Shown in pieces: positions 10,939 to 19,616 of a stretch of 50,293 nucleotides of DNA. Below the pieces are notes generated by a model. The model saw only the letters and a program-made list of their open reading frames with translations, had not been told where the DNA came from and searched no databases. The stretch is from Nemertoderma westbladi (taxonomy: Eukaryota > Xenacoelomorpha > Nemertodermatida > Nemertodermatidae). The stretch is taken from assembly GCA_032718475.1 (NCBI GenBank), contig JAUCBJ010001479.1, positions 1 through 50,293 on the forward strand, read 5' to 3'. Within the stretch, counting starts at the first letter, position 1. Each line of letters starts with the position of its first letter. The position numbers were made by a program, and so were the translations under genes.

Positions 10939-12318
10939 ATGGCGAAAGGGATACATGGAGAGCCGAGATGGGGATACGATATTCAAGAGGAAGCAGCAGC
11001 GCCATTCGAAAGATTCGGTGCAAAGGATTACACCATATTCGGAATAAAGGATTTATCAGAAAGTACAGCAAAACTTGCTAAAACTAAATATGACTCGATG
11101 GTGTTAAAGAGGAGGCAGAACGCTCTAAACCAAAGAATCGAAAGTTTACGTAAAACCTTCAATGAACTTTATCCGTACGATGCTTTATGTGATACGGGAG
11201 ATATCAGTGAAGACCCCGATACTGAAATTAGTCGTTTGTATCATACCATGCAATACCAGAAGGCACATGAACCTATGCCTGCGGTACGCGATGAATTCGA
11301 TGGAATGCATCTTTACAGACGAACTCGAGGAGATGATAGAGAAACGAAGGAAGCCTTTTCAGTTTACAAACTTTATTATCAATGTGGTGCTTGTATGCGC
11401 GAACAACAAAAGGCGATTCCGATGCGTTTGAATAAGGAAAATCCCGAACCGATATTGGCGAGGTGTTCGAACCATCAACAACTACGCTACCAGGAAGGAG
11501 GGTATCCTTTATCGAATCCGTATCATTCATTTGCTATGTGTGGACCAAAGGCGGGAGAAATTGTCGTTTGTCCACCTAAGATTGTTGAACCCGATGCATT
11601 TGAACTTACGCTGGAAGAGGTGACTCAGTCAACCCGCGAAAAGAAAGAAGCTCTTAGCGTATACAGAGCCTATAAGGCTTTCGAGGAAGGTGAGATGGAA
11701 GAATGGGGCGGAAGACTCGCGAGCCTACCTTACCATTGGATGTCACATGACCAAACTTCAGCTAAGGAGATGACACCGGAAGTCTTCGAAAGTATAAACT
11801 TTGCCCAAAACGTTATTCAGAGGCTACAGATTGCATCCCCGGAAAGGACAAGAGAAATGCAACTGCATAGTACTTCGACTACGAAACCATTGAGTACGAC
11901 ACTCAATTTCCCTATTAGTATACCAGTTCGACAAGATACGACGTATGAAATACCTATTGTGGATCATCCGGAAATCATTTCAAACTTAGACTTTCTTCCT
12001 GCAGTTGTTCTAAGCGATATGGTTAAGATATATGATTTACGTAGACATATTACGCAAAAGGTCGTGCATAATGTTCCGCCTCATATTCAAGACTTTAGGG
12101 AACTGGATAGAGCTGGCGCTGATATAGCTCCGAGTAACTTAAGAGGATATCTGACCAGAACAATTCGTTTGTGGATCAGAACAGGAACCTTTGAGTCGGA
12201 TACAGACATCGCTACGAACTGGCAAGGTGAAATCATTCGCTTCGAGGACGAGAAAGGACATAGAGAAGATTTGGCAACCTTCGGAAGAATTAATGGACGA
12301 ATGGAACAGAACGTTTAG
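10939..12318 (+). CDS. BEL-1 accessory frame aORF-A (459 aa, unknown function)
   Basis: ATG-started frame 667 nt after pol. I recognise no family. The protein has a helical, charged N-terminal half (residues 40-80, coiled-coil-like) and a possible zinc site C149-x2-C152-x23-C176-x2-H179. It has no signal peptide or membrane helix, which argues against an envelope. Dyad motif copy 8 lies inside it (11710). A 31-residue block at 11224-11316 matches a block in the BEL-2 accessory region at 13 of 31 positions. Its frame overlaps that of the next ORF over 12155-12318, and protein-like sequence seems to pass from one to the other, so this may be the first part of one larger protein. Sense codons and protein-like composition support real coding; function is unknown. 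Confidence 0.7.
   Translation: MAKGIHGEPRWGYDIQEEAAAPFERFGAKDYTIFGIKDLSESTAKLAKTKYDSMVLKRRQNALNQRIESLRKTFNELYPYDALCDTGDISEDPDTEISRLYHTMQYQKAHEPMPAVRDEFDGMHLYRRTRGDDRETKEAFSVYKLYYQCGACMREQQKAIPMRLNKENPEPILARCSNHQQLRYQEGGYPLSNPYHSFAMCGPKAGEIVVCPPKIVEPDAFELTLEEVTQSTREKKEALSVYRAYKAFEEGEMEEWGGRLASLPYHWMSHDQTSAKEMTPEVFESINFAQNVIQRLQIASPERTREMQLHSTSTTKPLSTTLNFPISIPVRQDTTYEIPIVDHPEIISNLDFLPAVVLSDMVKIYDLRRHITQKVVHNVPPHIQDFRELDRAGADIAPSNLRGYLTRTIRLWIRTGTFESDTDIATNWQGEIIRFEDEKGHREDLATFGRINGRMEQNV
11710..11729 (+). repeat. Dyad motif copy 8 (in aORF-A)
   Basis: GGAAGACTCGCGAGCCTACC, read as G-R-L-A-S-L, the same phase as copies 5 and 6 but a different phase from copies 1-4. Confidence 0.8.
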
Positions 12319-13003
12319 ATCGTTTCAGGAAAATGGTTACATGTTTTATGACAACGAGGGCGGCAGCCATCAACAGAGTATGACTTCCAAGACTATACAA
12401 ATTAGAGCGGCAGACGGAGTTTTGCACGTTTTCAGTAGACAAAGGAGCGACAAGCGAATGCCGATACCTCCAGGAAATACCAAGCGGCACCATCTCATCA
12501 CTAATATAGTAAAGAAGATGGACCAAGCCTGCGACATCGATGCTAGGATGTTACCGAAGATGATCAGAAATATCATTTTAGATAAAACCGTTGTAAAGAT
12601 TGGATCAGGAGTTAGAGAGGATTTAATTAGCGACTTTGCCGGCATGTCGGACAGTGACGACCGATTACCGACACCTTACGTCGACACCCGACCTCTTATA
12701 CTGTGGTCTATAGAACAAGGATATTTCCAGGAGTATGATACTCAGAAGACCGGAACTGGATACATTTCCTACCTGTTGTTCAATTGGGATTACAAGGAAA
12801 GTAAAAGAACAAAGTATATCGAAACGTATGGAGAAGGTGATACTCCAGATATAAATGAGTTTGAATCACAGCTTAAATGGAGAGGATGCATATATTGGGC
12901 TATTACTTCACCTCCAAGAGCGGTACTACAATATTATTTAGCGATAGAGTCATCGGTGAATGTTTGCTTGATCGCCGACATTGTGTCTCGGACTCTAAAA
13001 TGA
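12293..13003 (+). CDS. BEL-1 accessory frame aORF-B (about 236 aa from first ATG)
   Basis: Open frame, +1 relative to aORF-A, without stops from 12155 to the TGA at 13001. The first ATG is 12293. It encodes a charged, mostly soluble-looking protein with no domain I recognise. The upstream 12155-12292 part in this frame reads poorly, while aORF-A reads well there, so the true junction is probably near 12270-12300. Its stop TGA directly abuts the start of the next frame (+1), leaving only about 4 nt in which a shift could occur. It could be the middle part of one protein broken by two single-base insertions, or be joined by programmed shifts. It is less likely an independent gene. Confidence 0.55.
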   Translation: MDEWNRTFRSFQENGYMFYDNEGGSHQQSMTSKTIQIRAADGVLHVFSRQRSDKRMPIPPGNTKRHHLITNIVKKMDQACDIDARMLPKMIRNIILDKTVVKIGSGVREDLISDFAGMSDSDDRLPTPYVDTRPLILWSIEQGYFQEYDTQKTGTGYISYLLFNWDYKESKRTKYIETYGEGDTPDINEFESQLKWRGCIYWAITSPPRAVLQYYLAIESSVNVCLIADIVSRTLK

Positions 13004-14657
13004 CATCCACTTTGCCTCAGAGAAGATCATACATTCTACGCGGAAGGGAGAATTCATACCGACGTGTTTAGACGATTTCTCGAACCCTTCTACAATTCTG
13101 ACGCTCAGTGCAACGCCTTTACTCGGGCAGGATTTAGTATATTTCGAGACGTGTATCTTCACTGGATCTCTTATCGAAAGACCATCTATGTTTACAATGT
13201 TACCTTATGAAGGAGAATGTATCGTGGAGGTTATCGACGAATCACGGCAGACGCGCGCGCCTATCGGTCACTTAGGTGATGATTCCGATTTAATGACGAC
13301 CATCGATGCTCCTCTAGAGGAACTTCTTGAGATTGAAAGGAACCTCCCGAAGAAATCTCAGACGGAGATTCGTCAACTTGAAGCAACAGATGCTGTAGTT
13401 TGCATACAACCTTCTGAAACATACCAACCTATCGATCCAGACGATTATGACTATAGTGTGGGAGGAAGCGCTCGACCCATTGGAGATCTCATATATGAGC
13501 GAGTGTGGTACCCTGCCAATACGATGTGTGGTAAATGTGGCGTCGCTGGACATCATTCGACGAAATGTAGCGGAAAACACATTACTACGACTCAACTGAT
13601 TTGTGGATGGTGTGGAGATCAAGGGTCCTATACGTTTTATACTTGCTGGAGATTTATGGCTCAATGCACATATTGCAATATAAAGGGACATCGAGCATCT
13701 GAATGCCAACTGCGAGACATACCATACGAACACGAATCTGTAAAATTAGTGCGAAAACTGTTTGATGATTGGGAAGATTTGGCTGACGAACATGTATCAG
13801 CGCAAAGAAGACGATTCCCAATGAGGGCACATCTTGGATTTTGGGCGGTAAACCCTCAAACTATGATGTCGGAAGGATATATCTCCGCTATGCCACAATA
13901 TGACGAACTAATCGAGGTAGTTGATATTTTGCCTCATGATAGTGGATTCAGAGTTGTGCGCGAATATTTGCTACAGATTCATCCCGATAATAAGAATACA
14001 TGGAACTTCCAGAAAGTCGTCAATCGTATCACATATGGTGAATTTGATCGTTTCCAAATGGAAAAGCGGAACAAGGGAGCTTGGTTAACCGTCGCATGGG
14101 CGTACCGAGCCGCATTCTATCACAAACGTATACGAGCGAGCGTATTCGAGGAAGAGGAGATCCTAGAGGCGACCAACATACCAGCTACTCCGGTTGCGCC
14201 GTCTGCACGTCACTCTCGGGAGGACGGACAGAATAGGATTATAAGGGTTCAAAAGGTGAGCCAACAACTAAAGAAAACTATAAATGTTGAAGAACGAAGG
14301 GGATATGAACCGACTATTCGCGTTACTCGGGATATGGTGTCACTTCCCAGAGAACCGCAAGGAGGATTAGTACACATACCAGTCGATCAAAGGGGGGCGC
14401 AAGTTTCTCTTGGGTCTGCGTCGTCCGCTTCCCGCGTGTTCCCAGACGTTTTGCCAACAGTGCATACAACTAATCGGTCACGAGGAGTTGGACGAGGATT
14501 TGGAATTACTAGAAGGCGAGCTTGTGAGGAAATGGTCGCACCGTCTCCCAACGTCCAAGGTAAACCAGTGACTCACCCCATACGCCCTGTAGTACGAGCC
14601 AAGTCGCCTATACGCAGTTTTCGAGGACGCGGGCGTGCTCAATCTACAAAAAGCTAA
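12999..14657 (+). CDS. BEL-1 accessory frame aORF-C, CCHC zinc-knuckle protein
   Basis: Open from 12999; first ATG at 13188 gives 489 aa. Numbering from that ATG, C114-x2-C-x4-H-x4-C127 and C160-x2-C-x4-H-x4-C173 are perfect CCHC zinc knuckles of the retroviral nucleocapsid kind. A middle degenerate one (C139 to C153) lacks the histidine. A helical segment (about 205-330) and an Arg/Gly-rich tail (about 425-489, with RGRGRAQSTKS at the end) follow. This composition fits a nucleic-acid-binding, Gag-like protein placed after pol, where BEL elements sometimes carry an envelope gene. No signal peptide or membrane segment is seen. The sequence upstream of 13188 in this frame also looks protein-like, which favours joining to aORF-B. 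Function is inferred only from the knuckles and tail. Confidence 0.68.
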   Translation, partial: NDIHFASEKIIHSTRKGEFIPTCLDDFSNPSTILTLSATPLLGQDLVYFETCIFTGSLIERPSMFTMLPYEGECIVEVIDESRQTRAPIGHLGDDSDLMTTIDAPLEELLEIERNLPKKSQTEIRQLEATDAVVCIQPSETYQPIDPDDYDYSVGGSARPIGDLIYERVWYPANTMCGKCGVAGHHSTKCSGKHITTTQLICGWCGDQGSYTFYTCWRFMAQCTYCNIKGHRASECQLRDIPYEHESVKLVRKLFDDWEDLADEHVSAQRRRFPMRAHLGFWAVNPQTMMSEGYISAMPQYDELIEVVDILPHDSGFRVVREYLLQIHPDNKNTWNFQKVVNRITYGEFDRFQMEKRNKGAWLTVAWAYRAAFYHKRIRASVFEEEEILEATNIPATPVAPSARHSREDGQNRIIRVQKVSQQLKKTINVEERRGYEPTIRVTRDMVSLPREPQGGLVHIPVDQRGAQVSLGSASSASRVFPDVLPTVHTTNRSRGVGRGFGITRRRACEEMVAPSPNVQGKPVTHPIRPVVRAKSPIRSFRGRGRAQSTKS

Positions 14658-14661
14658 ACTG

Positions 14662-15020
14662 GAAGGCAAGAGTGGACGGAAGACTCGTGAGCCTTTCTTA
14701 TGATTTCATTTATGTAATGTGTATTGTTTATGTAGTTTATATTGTTTCAATTTATGTGAGTTTATATTGTTTCAATTTATGCGAGTTTTATATTTAGAAA
14801 GTTTTATATTTAGAAAGTTTTATAGAAAGCGTTATATTTAGAAAGCGTTATATTCTGAAAGAATTTATATTTTATATTTGTGATTATTCCGAACTTATGC
14901 AATTTATATTGTTTTGGATATTATGCAATTTATATTTCATATAAGCAGTATTTGTATTTGCAGTAAAATAGAAGGCAAGAGTGGACGGAAGACTCGTGAG
15001 CCTTTCTTATGATTTCATTT
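14662..15020 (+). repeat. Perfect 50-bp direct repeat carrying dyad motif copies 9 and 10
   Basis: Bases 14662-14711 and 14971-15020 are identical. Each contains GGAAGACTCGTGAGCCTTTC (14678-14697, 14987-15006). The first begins 4 nt after the aORF-C stop codon. Between them is AT-rich sequence with small tandem units such as TATATTTAGAAAG. Confidence 0.85.
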
Positions 15021-15387
15021 GTAAAACGTTATATTTTGTATTTAGAGTGTGATTATATTTAGAAAGAATTATATTTGTAATTATTCCGAACTTATGCAAT
15101 CTATATTTTATATAAGAAGCAGTATTAGTATTTGTGATTGTTTGAATTTATGCAATATTTAAGATGCAATAGATTTATATTGGTGAATTTAATTTAGATT
15201 TATATTGTACCTACTTAATAAATCCTTAAATATGTAAAGTTTGAATTTGTAATTATTTTGCACCAAATTATTCTGTAGAAAGGAAGTATTGTTGTTTGAA
15301 ATTTAATTTGTAAATATGTAGGTACGCCCCAAGTATTCCATAATTTGATTGGTGAAAACCGTATATTTTATGTACGATAATATCCTG
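15021..15387 (+). other. BEL-1 3' noncoding region
   Basis: AT-rich, no gene seen. It contains AATAAA-like runs (for example at about 15215) and repeats of TTATATTT. It ends at a purine-rich stretch that may prime plus-strand DNA. Confidence 0.55.
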
Positions 15388-15401
15388 TTTTCATGGAGCG
15401 G
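15388..15401 (+). other. Candidate polypurine tract, BEL-1
   Basis: TTTTCATGGAGCGG, strikingly like TTTTCTGGGAGCGG just before the BEL-2 3' LTR, whose boundary is certain. This is the only reason I place the BEL-1 LTR start at 15402. The LTR would then begin TATAG rather than the usual TG. Confidence 0.5.
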
Positions 15402-15530
15402 TATAGAATTATATCCCCATAAAGCCGTGGATTTTCAAAATTTTATTTTGTTCGAATTAATTTGCTATAAAGATTACATTAAGTCCTCATTCGTATTTAC
15501 TATATCTATTTGTACAACGATTATTCAAGT

Positions 15531-15614
15531 GGTTCAGTAGCTCAGTCGGTTAAGCGTTATAAATTCGTGTAGTAGGTATCGAGTTCGAATCCTAGCAAGT
15601 GTGAATTATTTTTT
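15531..15614 (+). other. Degenerate tRNA-like sequence in U3
   Basis: TAGCTCAGTCGGTTAAGCG resembles a pol III A box and GAGTTCGAATCC a B box, at tRNA spacing, with a T-run at 15607-15613. Acceptor, anticodon and T stems do not pair properly, so it is not a working tRNA gene. It may be a tRNA-derived remnant or a captured pol III promoter. Confidence 0.45.
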
Positions 15615-15819
15615 GTGCTAAGTTTCAACTCATTTGAATTAACCGCTACGATTTAATTGTATCTGCTTAAGGTAGATTAACCAATGCGATTGCAGTTATT
15701 AGATAGCAACCAATGTCGTGCAAGATATGTGTTTGTTGGACCAATGATTATCTTTAAAAACCTAGTAGAACTCATAGAACAATCGAGATTTATCTAGATT
15801 GTTAGCAGCACTAATTTGC

Positions 15820-15845
15820 TATAAAAGGGTGGGATTTGTTCATTT
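15820..15845 (+). promoter_or_regulatory. BEL-1 LTR core promoter (TATA and initiator)
   Basis: TATAAAAG at 15820-15827, followed by TCATTT at 15840-15845, which fits the invertebrate initiator consensus TCAKTY. Spacing is about 22 nt, slightly short. This would put the RNA start near 15842. Confidence 0.6.
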
Positions 15846-15931
15846 AGTTACGACATTATCACTTGTTAAAACTGATATCTTCATTCACTTGTTACATTCG
15901 ATTTATTGTATATTAGTTATCGTTTATTTGT

Positions 15932-15937
15932 AATAAA
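15932..15937 (+). promoter_or_regulatory. BEL-1 LTR polyadenylation signal
   Basis: AATAAA about 90 nt after the predicted RNA start, giving an R region of roughly 110 nt. Confidence 0.55.
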
Positions 15938-16599
15938 GTTAGAAAGTATTTGTTACATCTGCTTTTACTATGTTTCACCACGGTGAACACAACTGAGAGA
16001 CAGATGGCAGGCTAGACAGCGGACCGCGGCAATAGACGGGAACATCGGAGGAATGTAGAAGGAGACAACCCGCAATACCCATTCTTAGTTATTCGCACAT
16101 CGCCTGAAAGGTTAGACAGCGTTCGATGCCTCGTTACCTAAGCGTAAGACCTAAGATCGAAGGTAGAGGTACTGACAAGCTGTGCGCTAAAATTACATTT
16201 AGGGACTGTACTGTCTTAATTCAGAAAAACCCGCAGTAGACCTTCATATTCCTACGGGGGAGGTGGAGATCAGGCAGAGAGATACTAGTACACAGATAGA
16301 ACACAGGCACACCAGTACAAGGCATACCCATTAGTAGGGTGCAGCAAGCTGTACGCCTAACTCATTTGCCAGGTATAGGTGCGTCGGTGGCTTGTTTGTA
16401 GTACAACGGTGTCCATTTGCATTAGAACTTGTAGGCCAGGAAGGGTTACTGTGTTTTTACCTGAATTGGGATTGTACCGTTCAGGCGGTAGGGCAGTTTA
16501 CTGCTAGGCGCATATAAATTGAGGCTATTAGGGATACTAACATCTACCGTGTCCCCGCCGACATTCTGATAGGGAGTTGCCGTGCCCACCTAGGCAACC

Positions 16600-16638
16600 A
16601 AAATTCTAGATAGAACCTGGCGTTCTATCTAGAATTTT
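16600..16638 (+). repeat. 17-bp perfect inverted repeat in BEL-1 3' LTR
   Basis: Arm AAAATTCTAGATAGAAC (16600-16616), loop CTGGC, and the exact reverse complement (16622-16638). The 5' LTR keeps only the first 16 bases of the left arm (209-224); the remaining difference makes that LTR 24 bp shorter. Confidence 0.85.
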
Positions 16639-17298
16639 GTTATTTGCTAGCTATTTGTAACTGTACGCCTACTGTAGTAAACTAACACATTTCTTCTTAG
16701 TATTAGGGACCTGGTAAATTAAATTGCCAAATTCTGGGCGTAGTATTAACCTTATGCCTGAATTTGAGTCCTGGAAATACACAAAAGGGGAAGGAGCCTT
16801 ATCATTCGTGAGTATTGGACCTACAAGCTATAAAATTAGAATATTTGTAAAATGTACACCGGACCCAGTAATTATATATATGAAGGATCTAAAACTGATT
16901 TTGACTGTTAGAATCAAGACACACACGCGTTAGGAATTATTTACACCTCAAAATATATAAAATAATTTTTGTCCGTACTGCACTTTGCCCGCTAGTTAGA
17001 CATCTAGCTAGCGCCTCTATCTCTCACCCACATATAAATCACACCGCGGCAAAGTATACGAGCACCCTTAGTCCGTCAGTGAGTCAGCCCGATTTTAGGA
17101 TTCGCTGCGCGGGATTTTGTTTTATCGAAGTTTGTCCGTTCGTAGACTGTTTTCTGCCTCACCGGTTATAAGAGACCGATACTGCAATAGATTTGCTTAC
17201 TTAGAGTTTACTGTTTTGGTGAGAAGGTCGGATTATGTTTTGATTCACAAACTTTACAGTAGGATATTGCAGGATATCAGGTACGTCTCTTCGCTTCA

Positions 17299-18102
17299 GC
17301 TGAATATTCAATAAGTTATTAATGTACGGTAGGCCCGTACATGTTATGCTTCATTTTATTAACATTCATTGCAATTGTAGATTAACCTAAAAAGTGATCT
17401 ATCCACCGACGACCTGGTAAATGGTTTTGACACAAACAACAGATGAAGTATGTAATTACAGTAGTCTACTGTAGTGATATACCATATACTGCTACCATTG
17501 TAACGAAATTGGAATATTTTTGGTAAACTTTAATCAACTTTGAATGTGAGGCGTATATTATCCACATGGATAGTTATGGTGAAACTAGAACAAAGTACAA
17601 TAATTATTTTATTATTATTTATAGATAAAAGGGCTAACTTAATAGTTTTCATAATTATCAATAAAATTGTACACTTATATAAGTGTCAAGTACAAGTGCA
17701 TACTCTCTGGTTGTGTCTGTGGGGCCTTGGCGCATCATGTTACTAAAAAAAATTGAAAAAAAATTAAAAAAAAAAAAAAAAAATTTTAGAATCGAATATA
17801 ATTTACTGCGCATTAGTTGCTACGAATTATTTGGTTAGCGGTTTTAAAGGGTTAAAATATTATATTCCAAAATTGTAACCCTTATTTTGGATGATTACTG
17901 TATCTGTGGATATATTTATTTGTGCGCTGTTTATTTAACTGCTTAAATTTAGTAATTATGAATAAATATCCTACTACTAACACGTAAGTACATGTAAGAT
18001 AAAAGTAGAAAAGTGATAAAGTTTAATCAACTTTGGTCTCTTTCAATTACTCTTAAGTAACATCTAGCCTATACCTACAAAAATTTTGTTTAAAACATAA
18101 TA
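17299..18102. other. Intergenic DNA
   Basis: AT-rich, no gene recognised. Includes an A-rich run at about 17745-17782 and the left copy of a LINE target duplication at its right end (18103-18120). Confidence 0.6.
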
Positions 18103-19616
18103 TTTAAATCCGTCTTTTTACTACTACTAGGATCGGCATGCTGCATTGCAGCTGCATTTTTAAGAATGCTGTGCCGGCTTGTCAACAAAATTGCACCGCC
18201 ACAACTCCCTATCACCCATGACATTTGCTAGATCATCCGCATCTTTAAGGCCAGTGTCCTTTAAGATGCGTCTCAAGAAAGTCATGGGCTGTCCACCATG
18301 CTTATTCACTCCATGAGGCTGCCAAAGTACAAGATTATGCACTGGCTGGTCCTCACGGCGAAAGCAATGTCCTGCAAAGAGGAGGCGATTTTGTTCTAGT
18401 GTCAAGCTTGGGGGAACCAATGAGACACCTCCAATGTTATATAGTGTCTGGTTGGAGATGTGTGCATTGTACTTGACACAATGTACCCGGCGTAGCATTC
18501 TTGTGAATGTGCCATCCAGAGATTTGGTGTCCTCAGCAGTTAGAGCCCAGCATGGACTCCCGTAGAGGAGTACTGGAACTACTGCTGCTCTAAATAATCG
18601 GACCTTAAGTTTCCGATTAATTCTCGGTGACTTCCAAATCCTGGAAAGCCTATTCAAGGCTGCCCATGCCTTTCCCTTACGTATTCGAAGGTCCTCACCT
18701 GACTTCCGGATCCATGATCCCAGGTAACAGAAGTCGTCCACATGCTCAAGCATACCATCCTTTGAGCTTATGCTCATCCGATCAGAGACTTGCTGAGGAC
18801 TTTCAAAGTTAACGGTCAGAATTTTGGTCTTTCTGGAGTTAATAAAAAGACCAACACTAGAAGCAGCATGTTCTAATGAGCTGAGGAGCCGTTGGGCTCC
18901 CTCTAATGATTCTGAGAGTACTCCTAAGTCATCAGCAAAGTCTAGATCAGTTAGGTACTTGGCAGGATTTCCTCGACTTCTGGAGCCAGTAGGTGGAGTT
19001 ATCATCACCCCATCATCATTATGATGATCTAAGGACATGCGTAGAACATAGTCAACCACAATAATGAACAAGAATGGTGCAAGTGTGTCTCCTTGGAGGA
19101 CGCCCCATAACACTTCAAATGGTTCTGTGTCACCGTCAACAGTAGACACAAATGTTGTCGAACCATCGTATACTGATCTGATTGCTGCAATAATTTCATC
19201 AGGAATCCCATATAATGAAAGTATGCTGAACATACGTGAGCGAGAGACTGAATCAAAGGCCTTGAAGAAGTCAACAAAGATAACAGCCAGATGCCTGTCT
19301 TTCTTTTTTGATAATTCTTCAATTATCCTTCTAAGTGCCAAAATGGGCTCCATGGTCCCACGACCTTTACGGAACCCATTCTGATTTCCACGGAGCAGTC
19401 TCTCAATGGGATCCCTGATGCGATTTAATAGAATCCTATTGTATAGCTTTGCAGCAATCGAGATCAATGAGATTCCCCGAAAAGAACCATAGAGTGTTAG
19501 GTTGCCCTTCTTGGGAACTGGCACCAACTTATTTGTTTTCATTTCTTGTGGGACTCTTGTTGTTCGGTAGATGTCTACTATGATGGGATAGATGAGCTTT
19601 AAATCCGTCTTTTTAA
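18103..19616 (-). mobile_element. LINE-a: 5'-truncated RTE-like LINE with 18-bp target duplication
   Basis: Inserted body is 18121-19598 on the minus strand. TTTAAATCCGTCTTTTTA occurs at 18103-18120 and again at 19599-19616, directly flanking the body, and is the target-site duplication. Read on the minus strand the element ends in (TAG)n rather than poly-A, as RTE-type LINEs often do. At the 5' junction the element and target share TTTAAA, so the exact base is ambiguous. Confidence 0.88.
18160..19598 (-). CDS. RTE-like reverse transcriptase, 3' part of ORF2 (about 480 aa)
   Basis: Uninterrupted minus-strand frame with RT blocks in order: FRGISLISIAAKLYNRIL, GFRKGRGTMEP, VIFVDFFKAFDSV (block A), GVLQGDTLAPFLF (block B), LDFADDLG (block C, FADD in place of the commoner YADD) and the following INSRKTKI block, then a C-terminal region with a loose Cys/His pattern. 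The endonuclease and the start of the RT are missing. The first 21 or so codons of the open frame (19599-19665) come from flanking DNA and are not LINE protein. The frame is intact but not autonomous. Confidence 0.88.

Larger units (their letters stand above)
1..17298 (+). mobile_element. BEL-1, BEL/Pao LTR retrotransposon (5' end outside window)
   Basis: LTR retrotransposon with direct repeats at 1-883 and about 15402-17298, enclosing a polyprotein with Gag, aspartic protease, RT, RNase H and integrase in the BEL/Pao order, plus accessory reading frames after pol. The first base aligns with 16392 in the 3' LTR, so roughly 1 kb of the 5' LTR and the upstream target duplication are missing from the window. 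I counted about a dozen substitutions and one 24-bp indel between the two LTR copies over 883 bp (about 1.4%), so it is older than BEL-2. No classical TGG-starting primer binding site is recognisable just after the 5' LTR. Confidence 0.9.
15402..17298 (+). repeat. BEL-1 3' LTR
   Basis: The part from 16392 is proven by the match to 1-883; the upstream limit rests on the shared polypurine-like sequence. It contains a TATA box, an initiator-like site and AATAAA in the expected order (U3, R, then a long U5 of about 1.3 kb). It ends CTTCA at 17298; the next five bases, GCTGA, would be the target duplication, but the other copy lies outside the window. Confidence 0.75.

Noticed and set aside
10939-14657. 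Envelope gene reading of the accessory frames
   Set aside because: No signal peptide, membrane segment or fusion-type hydrophobic stretch seen; zinc knuckles and a basic tail fit nucleic-acid binding instead.
15531-15614. Functional tRNA gene
   Set aside because: A and B boxes are fair but acceptor, anticodon and T stems do not pair.
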